From Alphaproteobacteria bacterium (GTDB lineage: Bacteria; Pseudomonadota; Alphaproteobacteria; Geminicoccales; Geminicoccaceae), in contig JALSGW010000305.1 of assembly GCA_026982585.1 (NCBI GenBank), positions 1 through 11,778 on the forward strand: a DNA stretch of 11,778 nucleotides, in the 5' to 3' direction. Shown here in pieces: positions 1 through 6,725 of the stretch. The stretch's first letter is position 1. Each line of letters begins with the position of its first letter. The notes beneath the pieces were generated by a model. The model ran no database searches, had not been told where the DNA came from, and was given only the letters and a program-made list of their open reading frames with translations. A program made the translations under genes and the position numbers.

Positions 1-117
1 ATCGGCCTCACCCTCTACCGGCTTTCCGAGGTGCTCGCCGGCGAGGCCCTGGACGAGATCATCGACGCCCTGATCGCCGAGGACCAGACCCGCCGGCTGG
101 CCCAGTTGGAGCTGTGA
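1..117 (+). CDS. prfA: Peptide chain release factor 1, C-terminal end (partial)
   Basis: The window opens inside this gene. Frame 1 encodes 38 residues and then TGA. The visible peptide begins IGLTLYRLSEVLAG and continues with an acidic helical tail ending in AQLEL. The LTLYRL segment followed by a helical tail matches the extreme C-terminus of bacterial RF1, which recognises UAA and UAG and triggers peptide release at the ribosome. The GGQ loop and the codon-recognition motif lie upstream, outside the window, so the gene cannot be judged complete. The following prmC gene encodes the methyltransferase that acts on this protein, a standard pairing that supports the call. The TGA overlaps the GTG start of prmC. 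Confidence 0.87.
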   Translation: MGLTLYRLSEVLAGEALDEIIDALIAEDQTRRLAQLEL

Positions 118-998
118 ACGGGGCGGCATCGGTCCGAAAGGCGCTCGAAGAGGCGCGCCTGAAGCTTAGCGCGGCAGGGGTCGAGGCGCCGGCGCGCGAG
201 GCGCGGCTGCTGCTCGAGCGCACAGCAGGCGTGCGCCGGGAGGACCAGCTCGCCCATCCCGACCGTCGGCTCGACCCCGAAGCGCTTGGCGCCTTCCTCC
301 AGGCGGTCGCCCGCCGCGCCGCCCGCGAACCCCTCGCCTACATCGTCGGCGAGAAGGAATTCTTCGGACTCACCCTCGCCGTCCGCCCCGGCGTGCTGAT
401 CCCGAGGCCGGAGAGCGAGGTGGTGGTGGAGCTCGCGCTCGCCCGCCGGCCGCCCAGCGTGGCCTGGATCGCCGACATCGGCACCGGCAGCGGATGCCTG
501 CTCATCGCCGCGCTGAACGAGCTTCGAGAAGCGCGCGGCGTGGGCACCGATCTCGCCCCGGCAGCGCTCGACGTGGCGCGGCAGAACGCCCGCCGCCTGG
601 GGGTGGCGGCGCGCGCCCTGTTCGTGTGCGGCCGCTTCGGGGAGGCGATCTCGGGCCGCATCGATCTGCTGCTCGCCAATCTCCCCTATGTCGCCCGGAG
701 CGAGCGGGCTGCATTGCCGCCGGAGGTGCGCGATTTCGAGCCCGAGCTCGCGCTCGATGGCGGTGCCGACGGGCTCGAGGCTCTGCGCCTGCTGATCCCG
801 GATCTGCCCCGCCTGCTCCGGCCCTTGGGGCTTGCGGTGCTGGAGGTGGGCCGCGGCCAGGCGGGGGCGGTGGCGGGACTGCTGCGGGAAGCGGGGTTGG
901 AGACGGTGGAGATCCGCCCGGATCTTGCCGGCATCCCGCGGGCGGTGGCGGCCAGGCGGCCCGAGCGGGTGCAGGCGCGGCCGCGGAGGGGGCGTTGA
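114..998 (+). CDS. prmC: Release factor glutamine methyltransferase (PrmC/HemK), with NLPY in place of NPPY
   Basis: This is a 294-residue SAM-dependent N5-glutamine methyltransferase that modifies the GGQ glutamine of release factors in the cytoplasm. The N-terminal helical domain covers about residues 1-80. REPLAYIVGEKEFFGL (71-86) and LIPRPESE (95-102) are family hallmarks. The SAM-binding motif is DIGTGSG (121-127). The substrate-glutamine motif at 189-192 reads NLPY, where most family members have NPPY. It is followed by the usual VRDFEPELALDGG segment, so orthology is clear. The GTG start at 114 overlaps the prfA stop as GTGA. A GGAG lies only two bases upstream, so initiation is probably coupled to prfA termination. 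No other in-frame start lies nearby. The length is typical for the family. Confidence 0.95.
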   Translation: MNGAASVRKALEEARLKLSAAGVEAPAREARLLLERTAGVRREDQLAHPDRRLDPEALGAFLQAVARRAAREPLAYIVGEKEFFGLTLAVRPGVLIPRPESEVVVELALARRPPSVAWIADIGTGSGCLLIAALNELREARGVGTDLAPAALDVARQNARRLGVAARALFVCGRFGEAISGRIDLLLANLPYVARSERAALPPEVRDFEPELALDGGADGLEALRLLIPDLPRLLRPLGLAVLEVGRGQAGAVAGLLREAGLETVEIRPDLAGIPRAVAARRPERVQARPRRGR

Positions 999-2575
999 AG
1001 GCCGGTGGTTTGACCCAGAGGCGCGGCCTCGGCGGCGCACTGGTGCTTGTCGCCCTTCTCGCGCGCCTCGCGCTGTGGCCGCTCGCCACCCTGAGCTCCG
1101 GCGATTCCGCCACGCGCGTCCTGATCGCCTGGGCCTGGCTCGAGGAGCCGGCGGCGGTGCTGCCCGGCTTCTGGGGGCCGCTGCACTTCTACCTGATCGC
1201 CGCCGCCCTCGCGCTCTGGCCGGATACGCTGCGCGCGCCCGTGGCGCTCCAGATCCTCCTCACCTCGGCCGCCGGCGCCGCCCTGTTCGGCTTCATCCGC
1301 CGCGAGATGCCGATCCGTTCCGAGATCACCGCCTTTTTCGCAGCAGGCGCCTTCGCCCTTTCGCCCCTCTTCCTCTCGCGCAGCCTCGAGGCGCGATCCG
1401 AACCGCTCGCGGCCGCCTTACTCGCCTGCGCGCTCTGGGCCCTGGCCCGCGCCCGCGCAGGACCGGAGCGCCCGGCCTGGGCGGCCTGCGCAGGCCTTTT
1501 CGTGATGGCCGCCGGGCTGTTGCGCTTCGAGGTGTGGGCGCTCATCCCGCCGCTCGCGCTCGCGCTGTGGCGCAGGTGGCGGTCGCTCGGGCTGTTCCTC
1601 GCCCCAGCCCTCGTCCATCCGCTGCTGTGGCTTTCGGAAAACGCGCTCGAACAGGGCGATCCGCTCGGCCCGCTGCGCTTCGGCGCCCGCTTCGAGGGCG
1701 AGCTGAACGCGCGCGCCGCGCTGCCGCTCGCCGTGCTCGCCTTCGATGCGCTGCGGCTGGTCTCCTATGCGCTGCGCGGTCTCACGCTTCCCCTCGCGCT
1801 GCTCGTCGTCTTCGGGCTTTGGGTCACCTGGCGCCGGCGCCCTGAGGCGCTCGCATGGCTGGTCCCCGCTCTCATCCTCGCGATCCTGGAAGTCCAGGCG
1901 ATCCTGGCCGGTGCGCTGATCCCCAAGCCGGGCTATGCCATCCTCTGGACGCTCTTCGCAGCTCCCTTCCTCGCCCCGGCCCTCGAGGCGCTCGCAGCAC
2001 GCCTGCACATCCAACAAGCGCGGCTCGCCGGAGCGGTGCTCCTGGTCGCGGGCCTGGTGCAGGCGGCGGCGCTCGCGGGTGGGGGAAGTCCTTGGACCAG
2101 GCTCGCGAGCCTTGCGCCGGTGCCGCGCTTCGACGGCCAGGAGCAGATCACGGCGCTCGCCGCGCGCATTCCCGAGGCACCCGCCGCGGACGCGCGGGGC
2201 TGGATCCTCGATGCCATCGGCTCGCAGCCGCAGGGCTGGTTGATGCTGAGTTTGGATCTGCGCCTGCGCGACGTGTTCCGCGCGCCCGACACGGTGGTGG
2301 ACACCTACGCCGCCGAGGAGCTCGAGGCCTTTGTCGCGCGAAGGCCCGAGGGATGGCTTCTGCTCCTGCCGGGATCGCGCTTTGCGGCGGCGCTGGGCTT
2401 TCGCCCCGAAGCCTCCTGCATGGCCGCGGGCGCACTAAGGCTCGCGGTGCGGCCGACCCTCACAGCCCCCTGGGGCCGCCCGCCGCTTCGCCCCGCCGCC
2501 GGATCCAGCCCGGCCCCCGCGGACCTCCACCTGCTCAGCTACCGCCGCGACGAGGGTTGCAGTCCGGGGAGCTGA
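995..2575 (+). CDS. Multi-pass membrane protein resembling GT-C (PMT/ArnT-like) glycosyltransferases
   Basis: This is a 526-residue inner-membrane protein starting at TTG 995. That codon overlaps the prmC stop as TTGA and has a GGAGGG (985-990) five bases or so upstream, which decides the start; no early ATG exists in frame. A first hydrophobic helix (about residues 13-33) is followed by an extracytoplasmic loop with Asp37 (SSGDSATR) and FWGPLHFYLI (59-68). This helix, acidic loop, then xGPLxFY layout is typical of GT-C enzymes that use polyprenyl-phosphate sugars. GLLRFEVW (174-181) resembles the conserved Arg/acidic segment seen in that superfamily. About ten hydrophobic segments run to residue 363. 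A soluble, probably periplasmic, domain fills about 365-526. The family assignment rests on topology and short motifs only, and the substrate is unknown. It ends 18 bases before the convergent EF-G-like stop. Confidence 0.72.
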   Translation: MKAGGLTQRRGLGGALVLVALLARLALWPLATLSSGDSATRVLIAWAWLEEPAAVLPGFWGPLHFYLIAAALALWPDTLRAPVALQILLTSAAGAALFGFIRREMPIRSEITAFFAAGAFALSPLFLSRSLEARSEPLAAALLACALWALARARAGPERPAWAACAGLFVMAAGLLRFEVWALIPPLALALWRRWRSLGLFLAPALVHPLLWLSENALEQGDPLGPLRFGARFEGELNARAALPLAVLAFDALRLVSYALRGLTLPLALLVVFGLWVTWRRRPEALAWLVPALILAILEVQAILAGALIPKPGYAILWTLFAAPFLAPALEALAARLHIQQARLAGAVLLVAGLVQAAALAGGGSPWTRLASLAPVPRFDGQEQITALAARIPEAPAADARGWILDAIGSQPQGWLMLSLDLRLRDVFRAPDTVVDTYAAEELEAFVARRPEGWLLLLPGSRFAAALGFRPEASCMAAGALRLAVRPTLTAPWGRPPLRPAAGSSPAPADLHLLSYRRDEGCSPGS

Positions 2576-2593
2576 ACCAGGCCGCCGCGGCGA

Positions 2594-4621
2594 TCAGCCC
2601 TCCGCCGCCTGGCGCGCCTGCTCCACGATCTGCTTCTGGAGCCGCTCCGGCACCTCCTGCAGATGGTCGAAGCTCCAGTCGAAAAAGCCGGTTCCCTGCG
2701 AGAGGGAGCGGAGGTTGACGATGAAATCGTGCATCTCGCCCTGGGGGATATGGGCCTTGATCTCGTCCCAGCCGGGCCAGCCCGGCTTGGCGTCGTAGCC
2801 CAGCACCTGACCCCGCTTCTGGGTCACAAGTTGCAGGGTCTTGGAGGTATAGGCGCTCGGCACCGAGATGGTGACGGCGAGGATGGGCTCGAGCAGCACC
2901 GGGCTGCAGCGCGGCAGACCGTCCTTGAGGGCGAGGCCGACCGCCAGCTTGAAGGACAGGTCGTTGCTGTCCACGGTGTGGTACTGGCCGTCGAAGAGGG
3001 TGATGCCGACGTCCACCACCGGAAAGCCCAGAGGTCCCTTCTTGAGGTATTCCCTGGCCCCCGCCTCCACCGCCGGGATGAACTGCTTGGGCACCGCACC
3101 GCCGACGATTTTGTTCTCGAAGGCGAAGCCGGCGCCGCGTTCGAGGGGCCGGATTTCGATCTTGACGTCGCCGAACTGGCCGTGGCCGCCGGTCTGTTTC
3201 TTGTGCCGGCCGTGCGCCTGGGTGCCCTTGCGGATGGTCTCCCGGTAGGGGGTGCGGGGCGGCGCCACCTCCACCTTGATGTGGTACTTGTTCAGGAGCC
3301 GCTCGAGGGCCACGCGCAGATGGAGCTCCCCCTGGCCCCAGAGCAGGGTCTGTTGGAGTTCGGCGTCGTGCTCGAGCTGCAGCGAGGGATCCTCGTCGAT
3401 CAGTTTGGCGAGCGCGCTCGAAAGCTTCACTTCGTCGGCTCGGTTCTGGGGTCGGATGGCGAAGGCGAACATGGGTTTGGCCGGCTCGGCGGTGGGCACG
3501 GGCAGCTCGGGCGGCTCATCCCCGGTATGCAGGAGGGCGCCGGTCTTGGCCTCCTCCATGCGCGCGAGCAGCACGATGTCGCCGGCCTCGGCCGCTTCGA
3601 TGGCCTCGCTCTGACCGCCGAAGGGGCGATGGATCCCTCCGACCCGCATGCCCGAGAGGGTCATGCCGTCCTCGATGCGGCCGCGCCAGATGCGCACCAG
3701 CGACAGCTTGCCGGCATGCGGCTGGTAGCTGTTCTTGAGCACCTGGGCGACCGGCGGGCCGTCGGTCTCGATGCCGAGGCGTTGGGCCCGTTCGTTGGGG
3801 TCCGGCGCCTCGCGGGCGATGGCGGCGAGCAGGCGGCGCACCCCCTTGTCCTGTTCGGCGACGCCAAGGAACACCGGCACCACCTGGTCCGCGCCCAAGG
3901 TCTTGCGCAGATCGGCGAGGATCTGCTCCTCGCTCGGCCGTTTGTCCTCGAGCAGCAGCTCGAGCAGATCGTCGTCGAAGTCGGCCAGCGTCTCGAGCAT
4001 TTCGGTGCGGGCGGCCTGCTCCCGCTCCCGGTATTCCTCGGGAAGCGGGATCTCCTCGGCCGGCGCCCCCTCCCGGAAGGCGTAGGCCTTCTCGCTGACG
4101 AGATCGATGTAGCCGACCAGCTCGCTGCCGCGGCCGATGGCGTACTGGTGCGGAACCACCGGCCGGGCGCTCAGTTGGCGCAAGGAGTCGAGGAGGTCGC
4201 GATAGCGCACCTCGGAGCGGTCCATCTTGTTGAGGAAGACCAGGTGCGGGATTTCCTTGTCGTCCAGGTACTGGAGGAAGGGGGCGAGGGTGATCATGCG
4301 CTCGAGCGCCGGCTCCACCACCACCACGGCGAGATCCACGCCCACCACCGCCTGGCGCATCTCCTGCAGGAAGTCCACCGACCCCGGGCAGTCGAGGAGG
4401 TTGAAGCGCAGGTCGTGGGCGGTGAAGCTGGCGGCGGAGAGCTCGGTGCTCATGTGACGCGCCCGCGCCTCGGCGCTGGCGTCGCCCACCGTGTTGCCGT
4501 CGAGCACGCGCCCCTTGCGGCCGATGGCGCCGGCCACGTACAGCATGCTCTCCATCAAGGTGGTCTTGCCCGACCCGTTGGGTCCGACCAGCGCCACATT
4601 CCGGATGTCGTGCGCCCCCAT
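2594..4621 (-). CDS. EF-G-like translational GTPase (EF-G paralogue with divergent G1 and G3 motifs)
   Basis: This 675-residue protein has the full EF-G domain order. G1 is GPNGSGKT (13-20) in place of the usual AHxDAGKT. The switch I threonine is probably Thr59 in MSTELSAAS. G3 is DCPGS (77-81), where canonical EF-G has DTPGH, so the catalytic histidine is replaced by Ser81. G4 is NKMD (131-134). The G5 region reads GVAEQDKGV in place of GSAFKNKGV. Domain IV is well kept, with RHKKQTGGHGQFG and the tip loop YHTVDS (547-552), and domain V follows. It is therefore a translocase-shaped paralogue and not the housekeeping fusA, which normally sits with rpsL, rpsG and tuf. The ATG at 4619-4621 follows a strong AAGGAGG on the minus strand. 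It may bind ribosomes under special conditions, but its hydrolysis capacity is uncertain. Family call sure, function not. Confidence 0.93.
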   Translation of the reverse strand: MGAHDIRNVALVGPNGSGKTTLMESMLYVAGAIGRKGRVLDGNTVGDASAEARARHMSTELSAASFTAHDLRFNLLDCPGSVDFLQEMRQAVVGVDLAVVVVEPALERMITLAPFLQYLDDKEIPHLVFLNKMDRSEVRYRDLLDSLRQLSARPVVPHQYAIGRGSELVGYIDLVSEKAYAFREGAPAEEIPLPEEYREREQAARTEMLETLADFDDDLLELLLEDKRPSEEQILADLRKTLGADQVVPVFLGVAEQDKGVRRLLAAIAREAPDPNERAQRLGIETDGPPVAQVLKNSYQPHAGKLSLVRIWRGRIEDGMTLSGMRVGGIHRPFGGQSEAIEAAEAGDIVLLARMEEAKTGALLHTGDEPPELPVPTAEPAKPMFAFAIRPQNRADEVKLSSALAKLIDEDPSLQLEHDAELQQTLLWGQGELHLRVALERLLNKYHIKVEVAPPRTPYRETIRKGTQAHGRHKKQTGGHGQFGDVKIEIRPLERGAGFAFENKIVGGAVPKQFIPAVEAGAREYLKKGPLGFPVVDVGITLFDGQYHTVDSNDLSFKLAVGLALKDGLPRCSPVLLEPILAVTISVPSAYTSKTLQLVTQKRGQVLGYDAKPGWPGWDEIKAHIPQGEMHDFIVNLRSLSQGTGFFDWSFDHLQEVPERLQKQIVEQARQAAEG

Positions 4622-4637
4622 CTCGCCTCCTTTGTGC

Positions 4638-4652
4638 GGGCGGGATCCGCCC
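4638..4652 (-). other. GC stem-loop just upstream of the EF-G-like ribosome binding site
   Basis: On the plus strand GGGCGG (4638-4643) pairs with CCGCCC (4647-4652) around a three-base loop. In the minus-strand mRNA this hairpin ends a few bases before AAGGAGG (about 4626-4632). It could influence leader structure or mRNA stability. In DNA this GC-rich, six-pair stems arise readily by chance, so the regulatory reading is an inference. Confidence 0.4.
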
Positions 4653-4698
4653 CTGCCTTTTCGGTTCCGAGGCCTAGTTTGAAGCAGTGGCCGCGGAT

Positions 4699-4711
4699 GG
4701 CAACCGTTGCC
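4699..4711. promoter_or_regulatory. Perfect 13-base palindrome in a divergent spacer (possible operator)
   Basis: GGCAAC and GTTGCC are perfect inverted arms separated by one C. The palindrome sits between the divergent starts of the EF-G-like gene (4621) and the zinc-finger gene (4821). The one-base spacer suits a dimeric DNA-binding protein better than an RNA hairpin. A weak minus-strand -35 candidate, TTGCCA, overlaps it (4698-4703 on the plus strand). No regulator can be named, and only one copy is visible. Confidence 0.35.
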
Positions 4712-4820
4712 GGGCTATGGTGAATCCCCGTTGCATCCGCCGCCGGAATGGGGAAAACTGATGCTGGAGGCTCGCTTGGAGCCGCAGGCCGCGGGGCAGC
4801 GGGGCGGCGAGGAGGGGGCG

Positions 4821-5408
4821 ATGCGGTGCGGGGACCTTGGCATCTATCTCGAGGCCTACCTCGAAGGCCGACTCGGCCGTAGCCGCGCTTTGGCCCTCAA
4901 ACGCCATCTCGCCCACTGCCGCAGGTGCGCGGAATGCGTGCAGAGGCTGCGCGCCTTCGAACGCCAGATCACGGCCCGCCTGCCGGCGTTGCGGGGTGCG
5001 GTGCCGAGCTGGGCGGCGCTGGAAGTGGAGCCGGTGGGGAGCGACGTGCGGCCGGTGGTGCGCTCCATGCTGCCGCCCCCCTCCCATCTGTTGCGTCTGC
5101 CGGCACCGGTTCCGGAGCGGCGGACGCCACCGCCGCCCCGTCCCGTCGACCGGCGCCCGGGCCGGGTGCGGCGCTGGCGGCAGCTGGTCTCGCGCTTCCT
5201 CGGCCTGGTGGTGTTGGCGGCGGCGGCCGTGGCGGCCCTGCACTATACGGTCGGCTGGCTCGCTCTCGGGCTCGAAGGGCGCGGAGAGGAGACCGTGTCC
5301 GGAGCGGATGCCGGCTTCGGCGCGAGCTCGCTGGTGCCGGACGGGGTGCAACTGGCGGCCCCCGAGCTGCAGGCGGCACCGCAGGAGCTGCCGCTTCCCC
5401 AGCCCTGA
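4821..5408 (+). CDS. Single-pass membrane protein with N-terminal anti-sigma-type zinc finger (zf-HC2-like)
   Basis: The protein has 195 residues. The N-terminus has Cys3, His29, Cys33 and Cys36, giving the spacing C-x25-H-x3-C-x2-C in a helical context (IYLEAYLEGRL, KRHLAHCRRC). This matches the zinc-binding anti-sigma (ZAS/zf-HC2) motif, whose members bind and inhibit ECF sigma factors. A Pro/Arg-rich linker (about 84-118) leads to one membrane helix (about 126-152). A short acidic, Pro/Gln-rich tail of about 45 residues lies presumably in the periplasm. ATG 4821 was chosen because GGAGG (4811-4815) is ideally spaced and the finger begins immediately after it. ATG 4761 and TTG 4707 are in frame but have weaker signals. 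No sigma factor gene is adjacent in the window, so the anti-sigma role is an inference. It might instead be another zf-HC2 membrane regulator. Confidence 0.75.
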   Translation: MRCGDLGIYLEAYLEGRLGRSRALALKRHLAHCRRCAECVQRLRAFERQITARLPALRGAVPSWAALEVEPVGSDVRPVVRSMLPPPSHLLRLPAPVPERRTPPPPRPVDRRPGRVRRWRQLVSRFLGLVVLAAAAVAALHYTVGWLALGLEGRGEETVSGADAGFGASSLVPDGVQLAAPELQAAPQELPLPQP

Positions 5409-5426
5409 AGCGACGCGCGAGCGGCC

Positions 5427-5885
5427 GTGGCGAACAGCGAAGGGGTTCAACGCGCCTTCCGGGCCGGCTTGTACGGCCACCCCTATCCCTATGCCAAGCA
5501 TACCGGACTGGCTGAACCGCAGACCCCCTTCGCCCACGGCCCCAACGAACAGGCGATCCTCGCCACCCGGCGTCTGCCCGGGCTCGCGGATCCGGTGATC
5601 GCCTACGAAACCGGCAAACTGCTGCGCTATATCGCCCGGCTGTTCGACCGCGCCGGCGCTCCGGAAGCGGTGGGACGCCAGTTCCGGGACAATCTGCAGA
5701 CCGCCATCCTCACCCACGCCATGCGGCGCAGCGGACGCGCCTGGCGGGTCGAGGACAGCGTGGAGATGTTTCTCGAGCTCTACCGCCGGGTGCTGGGCGA
5801 GGGGGAGGAGGAACTCGGCCGCTTGCGCAGCCGCCTGCTCGCGGAAGCGCGCCGCCACGGCTCCAGAGACCGGCCGGCAAGTTAG
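5427..5885 (+). CDS. Conserved-looking hypothetical protein, 152 residues
   Basis: I do not recognise this protein. It begins at GTG 5427, 18 bases after the stop of the zinc-finger gene and in the same frame. Upstream of the GTG there are six sense codons and then that TGA. No strong Shine-Dalgarno is visible, so translation probably depends on coupling to the upstream gene. The N-terminal third is rich in aromatic, Pro and His residues (LYGHPYPYAKHTG, PQTPFAHGPNEQ). The rest looks helical and amphipathic (LLRYIARLFDRAG, RQFRDNLQTAILTHAMRR, VEMFLELYRRVL), ending in an Arg/Glu-rich tail. There is no signal peptide, membrane helix or cysteine motif. Third-position GC bias matches the neighbours, which supports a real coding region. 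It ends six bases before the convergent Ysc84-type gene. Confidence 0.7.
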   Translation: MANSEGVQRAFRAGLYGHPYPYAKHTGLAEPQTPFAHGPNEQAILATRRLPGLADPVIAYETGKLLRYIARLFDRAGAPEAVGRQFRDNLQTAILTHAMRRSGRAWRVEDSVEMFLELYRRVLGEGEEELGRLRSRLLAEARRHGSRDRPAS

Positions 5886-5891
5886 CCGCCG

Positions 5892-6566
5892 TCAGCGGAA
5901 GCGGGCGAGCGCCTGTTTGAGAGCCCGTGCACCCCGGTTGGCCACCTTGCCGGCGATGATCTCCTTTGGGGTCACCTTGCGGCCGTAGTACCGCTCGTTC
6001 CAGTCGTGCCTGGGGGCGATCACCGTGCCCTCGAAGGTCACCCCCGCAAACAACCCCATGTTGCGCGCGAAGATGTAGACGTCCTCGCCGAAGCGCAGGG
6101 TGGTGCCGGCACCCATGCGCGCACCGACCGGACCGAGCGCGCCGCTCACGGTGGCGCCGAGCTTGAAGTTGTTGTCGAGAATCTTCTGCACCGCCCCCTC
6201 GTTCATGAGGGTGAGCAGCAGCTCCGAGGTCTCGCCGCCGATCTGCAGGCCGATGCTGCCGCCCGCCAGGGTCACGAACACCGGATCGCTCCACGCACCG
6301 CTCTGCACGTCGCGCACGAGAAGCACCCCGACCCCGAACTGCGCCCCGAGGATGAACCCGCCCCGCACCAGCTGGGGCACGATCACCAGCCCGTAGGCGT
6401 TCTTGATGTAGAGGGGCAGGTCGGGAAAGGCCCGGGGATCCGCCAGCGCCTCCACCGTGATGCGGGCCCGATCGACGATCTGCTGCTGCTCGTTGGCCCG
6501 GGCGACGGCCGACGAGGCGAGTAGGGCGATGACGACGACAAGCACGCGCGCAAGCTGCGCCTGCAT
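5892..6566 (-). CDS. Secreted Ysc84/SYLF-domain (DUF500) protein
   Basis: The 224-residue protein starts with a Sec signal peptide: MQAQLAR, a hydrophobic core at about 8-22, and a likely cleavage after AVARA (residue 24). The mature part has an N-terminal helical stretch and YGLVIVPQLVRGGF (58-71). The Gly-rich core AGGSIGLQIGGETSELL (101-117) and the beta-rich segment up to EERYYGRKVTPKEII-like residues (190-204) are typical of the Ysc84 fold, known in eukaryotic SYLF proteins as a lipid-binding module. Bacterial members are exported and of unclear function, probably associated with the envelope or lipid. The ATG at 6564-6566 has GAGGAG seven bases upstream on the minus strand and gives a well-formed signal peptide. 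The frame is open upstream to 6668, but an earlier start would bury the signal sequence. It is transcribed divergently from atpH. Confidence 0.88.
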   Translation of the reverse strand: MQAQLARVLVVVIALLASSAVARANEQQQIVDRARITVEALADPRAFPDLPLYIKNAYGLVIVPQLVRGGFILGAQFGVGVLLVRDVQSGAWSDPVFVTLAGGSIGLQIGGETSELLLTLMNEGAVQKILDNNFKLGATVSGALGPVGARMGAGTTLRFGEDVYIFARNMGLFAGVTFEGTVIAPRHDWNERYYGRKVTPKEIIAGKVANRGARALKQALARFR

Positions 6567-6589
6567 GATCCTGCTCCTCGGCCCGGCCC

Positions 6590-6617
6590 AACCTAGCCGA
6601 CAGGAGGGTCCGGTCAA
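6590..6617 (-). promoter_or_regulatory. Candidate sigma-70 promoter of the Ysc84-type gene
   Basis: On the minus strand TTGACC (plus coordinates 6612-6617) matches five of six -35 consensus bases. After a 16-base spacer comes TAGGTT (6590-6595), matching three of six -10 bases. Transcription would start about 20 bases before the ATG at 6566, leaving a short leader that holds the GAGGAG ribosome binding site. The position is right, but the -10 is weak. Confidence 0.4.
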
Positions 6618-6699
6618 GCATCGCGTGCCGGTTTGGCAGGACGGTCGGCGATGCGGCAAAGGGTCCATCGGCGGACGTCTTTCGGGGTGGTCGGTTGCG

Positions 6700-6712
6700 G
6701 CTGCAGAGCAGC
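6700..6712. promoter_or_regulatory. Short inverted repeat in the atpH upstream region
   Basis: GCTGC (6700-6704) and GCAGC (6708-6712) are perfect arms around AGA. TTGCGG (6695-6700) and the AT-richer TGTTAAGAG (6715-6723) flank it and could be parts of a weak atp promoter. Their spacing is not convincing, so no promoter is called. This is the likely area for atp transcription initiation, by position only. Confidence 0.22.
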
Positions 6713-6725
6713 TGTGTTAAGAGGC

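Noticed and set aside
494..994. Upstream extension of the GT-like membrane protein back to 494
   Set aside because: The extension lies inside prmC in another frame, is Gly/Ala/Arg-rich and has no domain. TTG 995 with a strong ribosome binding site fits the first membrane helix.
2577..2612. Possible bidirectional terminator between the two convergent genes
   Set aside because: Only CCAGGC and GCCTGG pair, around a 24-base loop, with no T-run. This is expected by chance at this GC content.
2663..4723. A 686-codon open frame on the plus strand opposite the EF-G-like gene
   Set aside because: It is the antisense shadow of a GC-rich gene. Its translation is rich in His, Gly, Leu and Val with no recognisable domain, while the opposite strand encodes a full EF-G fold.
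4707..4820. Longer start of the zinc-finger protein at TTG 4707 or ATG 4761
   Set aside because: Neither has a good ribosome binding site. The extra residues are low complexity, and the zinc finger begins directly at the ATG at 4821, behind GGAGG.
6567..6668. Longer start of the Ysc84-type protein at 6668
   Set aside because: It would put about 34 residues ahead of a normal signal peptide and would read through the candidate promoter.
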